Below are positions 1 through 7,851 of a stretch of 11,811 bases of DNA, one piece after another (positions within the stretch are counted from its first letter, which is position 1; the number at the start of each line of letters is the position of its first letter). This DNA is from Acanthaster planci. Lineage: Eukaryota > Echinodermata > Asteroidea > Valvatida > Acanthasteridae. The position numbers were made by a program, and so were the translations under genes. The notes under the pieces are model-generated. The model saw only the letters and a program-made list of their open reading frames with translations, did not search any database and had not been told where the DNA came from. Where the stretch lies: the NCBI RefSeq assembly GCF_001949145.1, contig NW_019091549.1:515880-527690 (forward strand). The letters run 5' to 3'.

Positions 1-618
1 GATTATCTGATGAGGAGCTTGACTTTCCCACTTCTGCATCTCCGGTTATTTCTCCGTCACCTTTCCCGGCCTGCTTTTGGCTATTCCAGGCCCGGCTTTT
101 GTGATTGAGATGGAAAGGGAATAATTCATTGCAAAACTGTCACGATTGTATTAACTAACACATTCTCTATTCGTTATCACGTCTTCCATCATCGTTGCGA
201 TCTGCGAAGCTTCAAGGATGAGTTCATGCAGTTTGGGCTACGAAATGAATCATCTGCGCTATATTTCCCGTACGAAAAAAAATCTATTATTAATGCGTTA
301 TATATAGACCTATACATCCATATTCATATTTTAGTATTTTGAATGAACTAAGGTAAATAATGCAGCCCAGCTTGTCAACGCGCTCCTCGAGTCTGAACTT
401 ACTGGCCATAAAAGAAACATCCAAACTGTCCGACGCACCGGTCGTCACCATTAGGTGCATGAATAAATGAAATTTGAAAAAAAAATGGCTTGGCTTTGAG
501 TTAATATGGCCAAAGGTCCTCTGACGCAAAGACGTTCACCCCAAGTGGAAACTGCGGTGACCAGTATAGTCTGGTGTCTCTGCTGAAACGCAATCTACAT
601 ATCCAACTGGAGCAGAAG

Positions 619-627
619 TAGGCCCTA
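619..627. repeat. TAGGCCCTA palindrome of the TAGGCCTA family
   Basis: TAGG-C-CCTA is a perfect 4-bp-arm dyad with one central base. It is one of several TAGG(N)CCTA palindromes in the window; others are at 6811-6818, 8638-8654 and 11767-11774. Its function is unknown. It may be a lineage-enriched word or a protein-binding dyad. Confidence 0.5.
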
Positions 628-695
628 ACCCCTCGTAGGTTGGAAAGAGCCATGTTGGTAGGGAGTGTTCATTTTGTTCGTACCGACGCGACTGG

Positions 696-707
696 AATGC
701 ATGCATT
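696..707. repeat. 12-bp perfect palindrome AATGCATGCATT
   Basis: The 12 bases are exactly self-complementary. ATGCAT half-sites resemble the POU MORE arrangement (ATGCATATGCAT), but here the halves overlap without the TA step. It is listed as a visible dyad only; I cannot assign a binder. Confidence 0.5.
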
Positions 708-816
708 TCATAGGGGGGTTGTGAATCAGCGAAGTTTAGTTTCCCACTGTAGCTCTGCCATTGCTACGAAATTTGCGCCCTCGCTTGGTCCCGCTTGGGG
801 CTGATACCTCATGTAG

Positions 817-843
817 TGTCTATTTAATGTCTATTAAATGTCT
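817..843 (+). repeat. 11-bp tandem repeat, about 2.5 units
   Basis: TGTCTATTTAA is followed directly by TGTCTATTAAA (9 of 11 bases identical) and then by TGTCT, the start of a third unit. This is a short minisatellite seed probably made by replication slippage. It runs into the TG- and TA-rich tract that ends in the palindrome at 853-867. Confidence 0.7.
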
Positions 844-852
844 GTGCTGTGT

Positions 853-867
853 GTATATATTATATAC
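853..867. repeat. AT-rich palindrome GTATATATTATATAC
   Basis: The arms GTATATA and TATATAC are perfect complements around one central T. Alternating purine-pyrimidine TA tracts like this can extrude as small cruciforms and are often unstable in length. No TATA-box role is suggested, because nothing gene-like lies downstream. Confidence 0.5.
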
Positions 868-1080
868 CACGGCAATATAAGTAGCATTTATTTATGCTGA
901 CTCTGATAAGACGGACTAAGCCTATATCGAGAGCAATTATTGTTTGTGTACAGACATTATTGTTTATTTATGCTTAGGACACAGAACATTCGTGACCCGG
1001 CGGATATTTGTTCAGACTGATTTTTCGTTCATTTTTGTATCAAGCTGCTGACTTCTCAGACTTTGGCTATAGAGTTAGAA

Positions 1081-1088
1081 GTTAGGTC
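1081..1088 (+). repeat. Left target-site duplication GTTAGGTC
   Basis: This is the left copy of the 8-bp host sequence duplicated by the hAT-type insertion. It is identical to 1289-1296, and the empty site would contain a single copy. Confidence 0.9.
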
Positions 1089-1288
1089 CAGTGGCGTAGC
1101 TGGGATTTTACCGGGGGCACAAAGGGGGCACCAGCATCTTATGGGGGCACCAGCTTTCAGTGGTGTGGTTTTAGGGGTAAGTTTTTGTTAGCCTTGTTCA
1201 ATATCCATTCATCCGGTTTTTTTTTTTTGGGTGGGGGGCACCGGGAATTTGTGGGGGCATGTGCCCCCCCCCCGTGGCTTCGCCACTG
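1089..1288. mobile_element. Non-autonomous hAT-type MITE, 200 bp, with 8-bp target-site duplication
   Basis: The element begins CAGTGGCGTAGC and ends with the reverse complement of CAGTGGCGAAGC, so the termini match at 11 of the first 12 bases. It is flanked by a perfect 8-bp direct repeat GTTAGGTC (1081-1088 and 1289-1296). An 8-bp duplication and termini starting CAG are hallmarks of the hAT superfamily. The interior carries five GGGGGCA blocks (near 1113, 1124, 1143, 1234 and 1253); two of these are exact copies of GGGGGCACCAGC 19 bp apart. There is also a 12-T run (1217-1228) and a 10-C run (1264-1273). It has no transposase and is far too short for one, so it would have moved using an enzyme encoded elsewhere. 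The intact duplication suggests a fairly recent insertion. Open frames crossing it (1185-1388 plus strand, 1157-1450 minus strand) are element read-through, not genes. Confidence 0.92.
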
Positions 1289-1296
1289 GTTAGGTC
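1289..1296 (+). repeat. Right target-site duplication GTTAGGTC
   Basis: This is the right copy of the duplicated host octamer, directly abutting the terminal CACTG of the element. It matches the left copy at all eight positions. Confidence 0.9.
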
Positions 1297-1670
1297 GGGT
1301 TGGATGCAGTATGAACACGGAGCAGATGTCAGTGTCTATGAATAAAATGACTGATGGACCGTTGAATAGTTCTTCTCTGTATTTTTGACTCAAAATTAGC
1401 CCTCGTTCTCTGACGACCCAAGTGTAAACGGGAGCTTTCAACGGTTGCAAACGCCGCGCCGGCTACAAACGCACCGTAGAATGGTGAGAGGTCGTCTCCG
1501 GACTGCACGACAATCAGTTACTGAGAGAAAAAGGATTGCGTCGACCCCAGTCGTCCTTATTGACAGGTCAGCCTTATTGAAATGAAACCAAGGTCAACTT
1601 GTTTGATTTTGGGAATTTGATAATAAAAATGAAAGCAATAAGTAAACATTCACCACAAATTAATGTAATT

Positions 1671-1686
1671 TTATGCAAATGCATAA
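1671..1686. promoter_or_regulatory. POU octamer inside an inverted repeat (TTATGCAAATGCATAA)
   Basis: The 16 bases contain a perfect octamer ATGCAAAT, the classic Oct/POU site. They also form an inverted repeat: arms TTATGC and GCATAA around AAAT. Overlapping octamer half-sites in opposite orientation resemble dimeric POU elements. That a POU protein binds here is inference. It lies 24 bp from the next dyad (1711-1728). Confidence 0.35.
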
Positions 1687-1710
1687 TTCAGATTTGTGAT
1701 TAGTTATATC

Positions 1711-1728
1711 AATGTTTCCAGAAACATT
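1711..1728. repeat. 18-bp dyad AATGTTTCCAGAAACATT
   Basis: Eight-base arms AATGTTTC and GAAACATT are exact complements separated by CA. The core TTC-CA-GAA has the nTTCnnGAAn spacing of two opposed heat-shock-element pentamers, but a third pentamer is missing, so I do not call it an HSE. The right arm overlaps the next palindrome at 1725-1741. Confidence 0.5.
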
Positions 1729-1741
1729 TTTTTAAAAAATG
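1725..1741. repeat. A/T palindrome CATTTTTTTAAAAAATG
   Basis: Seven T are followed by six A, framed by CA and TG. The arms CATTTTTT and AAAAAATG pair exactly around one extra T. It shares four bases with the preceding dyad. Such T-A tract junctions are flexible, poorly nucleosome-bound DNA. Confidence 0.45.
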
Positions 1742-1979
1742 AAAATGAAGCATAGAACACAAACTAGTCTGGCACCACCTCATTCAACAGATAACAGAGG
1801 ATAAGATTATGGGAACACGATCAAAAATGGCTTCCCTGTGAATAAGTTCTATTTTCGGACAAATCGCAATTTTGCAGTGACGTGACGCTCACGCGATCGA
1901 CAGATACTAATAGGTCTATAGACTAGATGAAGAGGATATCAAGTCTTGTCCCCGACTCCCCTGCGCACAACTCAGTGTT

Positions 1980-2245
1980 CATAAATCTTGCATGGGGTCG
2001 CGGCTAACGACCGCTAATCCAATCAGCGGCCATATCGGATTTTGATCAGGGCTGCGCTCGTCCGTGGATAATCCCGGGGTACAACGATTCGGCAAAAAAT
2101 GCTCTGCCCCCCGACATCAAACGGCAGCATCGATCCCCGTCTGAATTGAGTCAGCGAAACAAAACTGGGAAACAGGAGTCGATCGCTTAGTGACGTCGTC
2201 ATGCTTATATAAACCGCCTCCAAACGACCAAACAAAGCCATTATT
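1980..2245 (+). promoter_or_regulatory. Candidate CpG-rich TATA promoter, start near 2240
   Basis: The segment holds about 22 CpG in 235 bases, a sharp change from the AT-rich, CpG-poor DNA on either side. Promoter-type motifs follow in order on the plus strand: a CCAAT box CCAATCAG (2019-2026), a CRE-like TGACGTCG (2191-2198) and a TATA box TATATAAA (2206-2213). An initiator-like CCATT has its A at 2240, 34 bp after the first TATA base, which is a usual distance. The CCAAT box is itself framed by CCGCT and AGCGG (2011-2029). No convincing coding sequence follows, so the product could be a 5' untranslated exon or a non-coding RNA, or the match may be chance. A 72-codon minus-strand open frame (2023-2241) in the same bases is not recognisable. 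Confidence 0.35.
2206..2213 (+). promoter_or_regulatory. TATA box TATATAAA
   Basis: Perfect match to the TATAWAAR consensus within the candidate promoter. It follows the CRE-like site by 7 bp and sits 34 bp upstream of the proposed initiator A at 2240. Confidence 0.4.
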
Positions 2246-2661
2246 TGTGTATATTGAAATATTAAAACGTGTCAAAAAGTTTCAGAAATTACTGATACAA
2301 GTCATACTACATGTGTATATCTTTTCCCAAATAGCCTGCAGGATTTGTGACTTTAAATGGTTTCAAAGAAACTAGCTCTTAAATGAAAAACAAAATTTCT
2401 TATTTCATCCTATTTACTTGTGGTGATCCTTAGATATGTCACGGTTAACACATGCACTCAACATTGGATGTTTTATTCGCTATTTAAACGGTGTGTTGGT
2501 GCTGTTTGGTTTTTATCCAAATAAAAATCGACATGTTTATAAACAAAACGGTGATCTCATTCCAGTCAAGAAACCGCAATGAGATGTGTTTACTTTTCTT
2601 TCGTGACTGATTGTTGTGCATAAGTACATACTAGTAAACCAACGAATAACGTTTTCTCGGA
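2246..2661. other. AT-rich non-coding stretch downstream of candidate promoter
   Basis: No gene is recognised. The open frame running from the CRE region to 2375 (61 codons) starts at GTG and overlaps the TATA box, so it is not credible as protein. The stretch contains one member of a diverged short repeat (2372-2396). Confidence 0.55.
2372..2396 (+). repeat. Short dispersed repeat, copy 1
   Basis: The 25 bases match 3632-3656 at 23 positions, both containing CTAGCTCTT, AATGA and AAACAAAAT in the same order and spacing. The A-rich half lowers the significance, but the similarity is well beyond what I would expect from two random 25-mers in 12 kb. Probably the surviving core of an old interspersed repeat. 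A weaker relative is at 10541-10558. Confidence 0.45.
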
Positions 2662-3135
2662 ATGAATTCAGTGGAAAAATTTTGGGTTTACAATTTGAAC
2701 AGAAATACACTGAACAGTGTCTTCCCGGAATGGCACCATAGCATCAGCGCCCTCACTAGTCCGTTAAAACAGATTCAAAATAAGTATATAATTATCAACA
2801 CACTTAATGTAAGAGGGATTTCAACCCGTTTTCGTGCACTGAAGAGGGGTATAGGGTCACAAGAAATGTATCTGAGAAAATCTCACAGACCCTTTGAATT
2901 CACTTTGGTGGGGACATCAACTGTTTGCGGGTCAGTGCATCTCAGGACACGTCAGAACCCATCTCCATCCGACCGGCTCAACGGGTTGTTCGAGGGGGGG
3001 GTAGCGGATGATCGCCTCTCGAGGACACACAACGGCTTCGTTCGTATATATCCCCCACAAAGTTCCCTGCTAACCAATCGACGAAAAAAAAAAGAACTCC
3101 GGACAATAAACTCCCCAAAACTTGGTCTTCAATAG
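2662..3135 (+). other. Unassigned 157-codon open frame
   Basis: ATG at 2662 opens 157 codons ending at TAG. I do not recognise the product. It is basic and Asn/Ser/Arg-rich, with only two Trp and one Cys. I see no signal peptide, membrane segment or repeat. Residues about 42-53 (IIINTLNVRGI) faintly recall the opening strand of LINE endonuclease domains. The expected catalytic continuation does not follow, so I do not call it one. From about residue 95 the frame crosses a G8 run and a GC-rich tract, then ends in a lysine run encoded by poly-A. No splice or promoter context is clear. It could be chance, a decayed element or an exon. Confidence 0.15.
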
Positions 3136-3719
3136 TCCCCCGACCCCTTCTGAGAGCCCTGTAAACGATCCCATTAAAAATTGAAAGTAAGACGAGCGTC
3201 AAGAAAGGCAGCGGTACAAAGTGTTAAATGTAGCGGGGCCGGAGCGCCGAGGTCGGCTGGGCAGCGGCCGAGATAATAATCCAACCCGTCGGGAGAGGAT
3301 GTGACATTCTGACGGCGATTCAAACTTCCCTTTTGATGGAGTCGCGAAATATGTCCGAGTTGCACTCTAAATTCGATGTTTATATACCTTCTGTAAATTC
3401 TTGACGAGGTTCTCTCTCCCTGTCGAAGTGAATTTCCAATTATATGTCCAATTTCAATTTTTGTCCAAATACCTAAAATTCACCCTTTCATTACTGAGAT
3501 TGGGACTGCAGTTTAAACCTAAACCGTAACTTTCCCCGCGTTATGGAGCAGTTATACTCAAAATAAATTTGCGCTTCATGCAGGAAAATTATCGTTTCTT
3601 TCCGTATTGCGTCATTGGTTTTTGTCGACACCTAGCTCTTTAATGAGAAACAAAATACGCAAAAACAAATCAGGGAAAAAATATAAACAAAAACAGCGAA
3701 ATGCAAAACTTGCTACCAA
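3136..3719. other. Non-coding stretch with a CpG-rich patch
   Basis: No gene is recognised. The part from 3220 to 3310 is CpG-rich (two GCGG/GCCG clusters) and stands out from AT-rich DNA at 3370-3700. Within 3434-3470 the word TCCAAW occurs three times. Minus-strand open frames of 63 and 74 codons here have no recognisable domain. A copy of the short dispersed repeat lies at 3632-3656. Confidence 0.55.
3632..3656 (+). repeat. Short dispersed repeat, copy 2
   Basis: This is the second copy of the 25-bp sequence at 2372-2396, with two substitutions, 1260 bp downstream in the same orientation. The word TGCAGGA also occurs upstream of both copies (2337 and 3579), and TGGTTT lies between it and the shared core in both. 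This hints at a longer, diverged unit with an indel. Confidence 0.45.
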
Positions 3720-4020
3720 TTAAACCTGGCTATTGCTCGAACAGACACTCGGAGTTTTTATACCCCCTCCCCAAAAAAAAGGAAATCTTGAGTGCCCCTT
3801 TAGAGCTGGGCACGGAGGTAATCCGAGGGCGTTGTTAGATTGGCTCATCTCCAACTCGTCAAGGCGTTTCGATTTTTTCTCCCTCAACTCCCCAATCCCC
3901 CCTGAAGCCTCATTAACCCACCGTCGCTGGGATGTAAGGGACACCAAAGGCAAACATTGTGTCCAAAAACAGCCCACACAAGGCATCGACTCCCAGAATA
4001 AACAGGCGATTTATTGATCA
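3720..4020. other. Region open on both strands, no gene recognised
   Basis: Both strands are open for roughly 90 codons (3733-4017 plus, 3720-3986 minus). Open frames that mirror each other usually reflect stop-poor composition, not two genes. Neither product is recognisable. Contents include a C5-T-C4-A8 junction (3763-3780) and a small hairpin with arms GTGCCC and GGGCAC (3792-3797 and 3808-3813, 10-base loop). Confidence 0.45.
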
Positions 4021-5189
4021 ATACGGATTAGACAAACCTTAAAGAAAGATAACTGTTTAGTCGATTCATCGGCGGCTGTTTGATGTTTTGCAATTACAAT
4101 GACCCGTCCAAGGAATGAATTGAAATACGAGTGGTAACATGCCCGTCATGTTGATTATCGATGCATGTTTCTCCTGTTTTTCTATTTTTATCCATTTCAC
4201 GTGGAGGTAACTGAGAACAGCTTTGCAAAATATTGGTCAAAACTGGGGAACAAAACACCAGTTAATTATCAAAAACAGTCGGAAGTGGGCATCGAAGTTT
4301 AGATGAAGATTAAGAAACGCTTATTAAAATAGAATCTATAATAATCCCCGGCTGATCGTTCTTCCTTCCCCAACTGAAGCCCTAACCTGTGCACAGATCC
4401 TCTGGTTAACCACACAATGAAAACCAATCACCGAAGGTGTGAAGACCCAATCATCGGTTTCGGCCAGCCCAATTGAGAATCTTCAGAAATTCAATTTGCA
4501 GCTCAGAACGATTCTCGCGTCTTTCTCTAGTTCAGCATGCCGCGGCTGTTTTTTTAATTTGGATAAGAGACTTAAAATGCCGGTATTAGCCGAGAGAGGC
4601 GGCTTGGGCCGGCTTGAGCCGGCGGGGCGATGCCCTGCATTAACAATGAAGCCTTAAACTGTTTTTCTTAGGCCTTTGTCCTGATCTTTGGCCGGACAAA
4701 CTGTCGGCTACGGTTGTGAAATGTGATACACTCACAGTTGTCTGGTCCCAGTAAATAAGAAATGAAAGGGTGTTTTTTTTCTCTGTCTCTGTTGAAAAAT
4801 TTGTAGCGGGGTGTGTGGAAATGTTACCTGTTGTGTGTTATATGCCGTCACCCAGAGTTAAGTATATAAGAATCTCAACAAGTAAACTGTTGTTACCTCT
4901 AGAACTCCGTATTTAATACACAAGATATTACTTACTTTTTAGCTATTCTGTACATATATTAGATGTAGCCGAAGTTTTGGCATTTTCACCAGCAAACGAC
5001 CAGAGTTAAGACTTCTTAAGCCAAATACTTACTTCGCTGCCTCTTAAGCCTGGAAATTTATAAACGAACAAAGTACAGCTGATAAATACAATTTATGGGA
5101 GATGCCAAATGTCTTTCTTAAAGCATAAAATAAACGAATGGTTTAAGGTAACAGAATAGACAGTTCTTTTTAACGAAAATTTTGTCCAG
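4021..5189. other. Non-coding stretch, mostly AT-rich
   Basis: No gene is recognised. An E-box CACGTG lies near 4198. A GC-rich island at about 4595-4635 holds a tandem repeat, listed separately. A TATATAAG word at 4863-4870 could serve as a TATA box but has no supporting upstream motifs or downstream frame. The 72-codon plus-strand frame ending near 4657 is unrecognised and starts at a non-ATG codon. Confidence 0.55.
4601..4623 (+). repeat. 10-bp tandem repeat forming a GC hairpin
   Basis: GGCTTGGGCC is followed by GGCTTGAGCC and then GGC. Inside, GCCGGC-TTGA-GCCGGC (4608-4623) can fold as a six-pair all-GC stem with a four-base loop. It sits in a GC-rich island within AT-rich DNA. If transcribed it would be a stable hairpin, but nothing shows transcription. 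Confidence 0.6.
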
Positions 5190-5459
5190 ACAGCGCCCCC
5201 CCTTACATGACCGCGGCATCCGCCCCGGCTTGTGTTTCGGATGATTTTTCTTGTTAGTTTTTGCCTAAGCAAAACTACAGGATGGTCATCGCTCAACGAA
5301 AAGGCGGAACGCCGATCGATGACGGGGAACTCAATTAGTAGGTCAGCAACCCAGCACAGTGTCATCAAGGTTAATGTGATTATGTTCCGGCTTCTTTCGC
5401 CATTATCCGGCCAAAACTGGGGCTATTATCCCTCCATAGGATCATCATGACCCGGAACA
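5190..5459. other. GC/CpG-rich stretch, no gene recognised
   Basis: Composition rises in CpG from about 5190, starting with a C7 run (5196-5202). A 91-codon minus-strand frame (5093-5368) and a 72-codon plus-strand frame (5232-5450) overlap here and neither is recognisable. The segment continues into the open frame at 5460. It might be a second CpG island or part of a decayed element. Confidence 0.4.
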
Positions 5460-5906
5460 ATGATGGCAGACGGGTTTATCGAGCGTTGGGGGGGGGCGCT
5501 CAACCGAATACAGACATGTTCCTTCTCTTTCTCCTTCGGGGCCGGTGAACTGGTCGCCGAACAATGGAGACCTCAGCAAGGTCGAGGGGCCGAAGAAAAC
5601 CTTGCGTCGCGTCCGACAAACCGCCTCTTTCCCCCCCTGTTTGCTTTTCACACCCCCCAGCTTTCGTTCGTGGGAAATAGAAAAATGATAAATAAGAACT
5701 CTGTTCTGTGTTGGGAAGTCTGTTATATTCTCTCCAGGTCAGGAAATGGAAGAAAGAAGAGCAGATTGTGTAGTATTTTCAAATTGATTGGCCAGAATTG
5801 GATGGATATTCCCAGGCAAGCCAGATCGCACACTGTTTCTCGGCTGATTTCACTCCGACCATTGTCGATCCGGATTATCCCAGTTGGCACCAATCCGAAG
5901 GATTAA
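5460..5906 (+). other. Unassigned 148-codon open frame in GC-rich DNA
   Basis: The frame starts with two ATG codons and runs 148 codons. I do not recognise it. The product is Ser/Arg-rich with four Trp and four Cys and no clear signal or membrane segment. The GC-rich first half explains part of its openness. The nucleotide sequence contains a G9 run near the start (5488-5496) and a C7 run (5631-5637). A strong splice-acceptor-like tract (pyrimidine-rich, ending CAG at 5737) lies inside, so if any exon exists it might begin there. CGTGGGAA at 5669-5676 is a perfect CSL/Su(H) word but one such match is expected by chance. Confidence 0.15.
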
Positions 5907-6108
5907 CCGGGTGTCATAGTTTAGGCGCACAAAGAGGAAATCGGAAGGCGAGGGTCGGTTCCTTTCATGTGGCTGACGGTGGAAAGGGATGAGCAGTGGC
6001 TTGATTTAATGACATCGTTTGTCTGGCCCTCCAATTATCACGCCTATTATAACATAACGGTGAACTGCCCCTAGGTAACCGACCCTTTATGTCATAATAC
6101 TTCATGTG

Positions 6109-6118
6109 CTATAAATAG
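6109..6118. promoter_or_regulatory. MEF2-type site / TATA box CTATAAATAG
   Basis: The ten bases fit the MEF2 consensus YTAWWWWTAR exactly and contain TATAAATAG, also a good TATA box on the plus strand. No CpG island, CCAAT box or downstream frame supports a promoter, so this is only a sequence match. Confidence 0.25.
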
Positions 6119-6810
6119 CTTTTGCCTAAGAGAGGAATTGCCAACTACTGGATCTATATTTGCCGTTTCCATGTTCTAAGTTCGGCAAACATTCGATGGT
6201 TTTCGAATGGCCACTGAACTTCATTCCAGCCCTTTCCAATATGTTTCTTTAACATGTGCGAATTAAATATATATGACATACAATCCGAAGGACGTGACCC
6301 TCCACCCTCGGTAACACACTGCCTCTCGTGCCCTAGATTACGGAGGGGATTTCAGCAACGCTGTCGGCAGATAATAATGTTGTAAGGTTTCCGGTGAAAC
6401 GCGAGCTGTCCATCAACCGATTTCTCTTTCCTAGAGGCTATCGTCGTTGAGATTTCCCCCATTCTTTTCGTCCACTTTCAAACCTTTTTATATATTTCAT
6501 ATCGTGAAGCCAGGGCCGAACATCTTCGAATTTGACTCGTCCTGGTTTGTAGTCGAAAAATTAAGAATCAGATAAAAAGCGCGAGTCGAGCAGTGCGAGT
6601 CAAGTCACCTTAAATACACACCTAAGTCGCCTTGTAATACACACAGTATATATGAAACAGGTGAATTTTGACCAATATTCGATACCCAGATATTGGAATC
6701 GATTCTTACTCCTGGAAGTAAAAGAACCTCTCTGTCACAAACCGCCGTACAAAACCTCATTAAATACTCAGTACTCGAACTTTCAGTTTCGGTCACCTTT
6801 TAACTACATA

Positions 6811-6818
6811 TAGGCCTA
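6811..6818. repeat. TAGGCCTA palindrome
   Basis: Perfect 8-bp palindrome, extended by TATA on the left. Same word at 11767-11774, and related one-base-spaced forms at 619-627 and 8638-8654. Confidence 0.5.
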
Positions 6819-6950
6819 CTGTAAATCAGTAAAATAGTTTCGTATCGTGGACGATGACGTTATCACACTTCTTTCTGAGTGCGTTGTGGGGAGAAAGGAA
6901 CGGTGAATTATGTATGATGTTTACCAGCAAAATTAGGTTGTTGTTGTTAT

Positions 6951-7851
6951 CGATCTATTGTCTGTTCACTCCACGTTGAACCCTGCATTAATGCCTTCAG
7001 GTACATGCAGGAAAGTTAGGCATTTGTCTGAACATGAGACAATATTAGAATGCACGCCTATTATACTTGACTTCAATAACTCTTTACTGATGTCTTTTAT
7101 AGTTTTTGAGTTGATTTTGGGGATTGGTGCATTGGCCTTGATAATTACTTTGCTTTCTAGTAGTCTCCACGTTACGATAATCCAAATCTCCACTGCAGTG
7201 ATGAGTATTTTTGCATCCCTTCGTTGACTTCAAGAAGGTCAAGGGAGCAATAGTGGTCATCTTTGAGGTTGCAGAACAGCACACGAGAGCTATCGTAATG
7301 TGGGCCACTGCTCAGCAGTTTTGAACAGCCATGCAACGGCCGTCGTATCCCATTGACAAAAGTGTGGGAAGCAACAATTTATTGAGGGCGCCTATCATTT
7401 TTACCAGAGTGTAATCTGAATCTGATCATCTGATGCTTTAAGATGATTGCAAATTAAATTGTCGAAAAATTAACTTTTATTTTCTTTCTTCACCATGTCC
7501 CTTTCAGCCCCTCTCCAAGAGTTTCCTAAATTGCATTCGCATCCACATGGAAAATAAAATGAATATAAGCGGCTTCAACAACAACAACAAAAGAGTCAAA
7601 AGACGACGCAAAACACAAACAGACCTACACTGCTATAAAAATACCACAAATTAAATGAGGCAAAAATAAGCGTTCTTCTGATAGGCCAAAGGGTAAGGAT
7701 TATTATGAATTCTTCGCATACCACGATCGACTAACTCTCAATATGTCATTCTGTATGGGAATTCATTCGCGATGGACATGACATCGAATCTGGATTTACA
7801 AATTCCAATATTCGGTCATATCTGGGACACAAGTTGAACGAAAATTGACAG
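6951..7851. other. Non-coding stretch with weak open frames
   Basis: Overlapping frames on both strands (6958-7227 plus, 6966-7193 and 7084-7308 minus) mirror each other and are not recognised. The plus-strand one starts at TTG and contains a hydrophobic stretch, typical of AT-rich, T-rich DNA. CAACAACAACAACAA (from about 7577) is a short CAA microsatellite. TGTGGGAA at 7363-7370 is a CSL-type word without support. Confidence 0.5.

Larger units (their letters stand above)
1..1080. other. Non-coding stretch, no gene recognised
   Basis: I recognise no gene here. The only open frame of note is a 79-codon stretch on the minus strand (290-529). It begins at a non-ATG codon, spans an A-run and has no recognisable domain. 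The segment is AT-leaning with scattered CpGs and carries small palindromes and a short tandem repeat (listed separately). The 11-mer TTATTTATGCT occurs twice, near 889 and 963, and ATTATTGTTT also occurs twice between about 935 and 965. This suggests local slippage or a decayed repeat. It could equally be intron or intergenic DNA. Confidence 0.6.
1300..1870. other. Non-coding, AT-rich stretch
   Basis: No gene is recognised. Up to about 1550 the composition is mixed. After 1600 it becomes strongly AT-rich and almost CpG-free. CCTTATTGA occurs twice 17 bp apart (1555-1563 and 1572-1580). The part from 1671 to 1741 is unusual for three adjacent dyads, listed separately. Confidence 0.6.
5907..6950. 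other. Non-coding stretch
   Basis: I see no gene. The longest frame is an unrecognised 63-codon one on the minus strand (6605-6796). A MEF2/TATA-type site lies at 6109-6118 and a TAGGCCTA palindrome at 6811-6818. The rest has no structure I can support. Confidence 0.6.

Noticed and set aside
1157-1450. Open frames on both strands across the hAT-type MITE
   Set aside because: They translate the GGGGGCA blocks and homopolymers of the element; the element boundaries fully explain them.
2785-2860. IIINTLNVRGI resembling the start of a LINE endonuclease domain
   Set aside because: Only one short strand-like motif matches; none of the later catalytic motifs follow in frame.
5891-6292. Exact 12-mer CAATCCGAAGGA at 5891 and 6281
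   Set aside because: Several exact 12-mer pairs are expected by chance in nearly 12 kb, and the flanks do not align.
6958-7227. Hydrophobic 89-codon frame suggesting a membrane protein
   Set aside because: It starts at TTG, is mirrored by open frames on the other strand, and T-rich DNA commonly yields hydrophobic translations.
7205-7324. Short open stretch with FVDFKK, like reverse transcriptase motif A
   Set aside because: Only 39 codons, the usual residues after the motif are absent, and no other RT motif lies nearby.
5669-7370. Two CSL/Su(H) words (CGTGGGAA at 5669, TGTGGGAA at 7363)
   Set aside because: About one match is expected by chance in this length; two far-apart sites are not meaningful.
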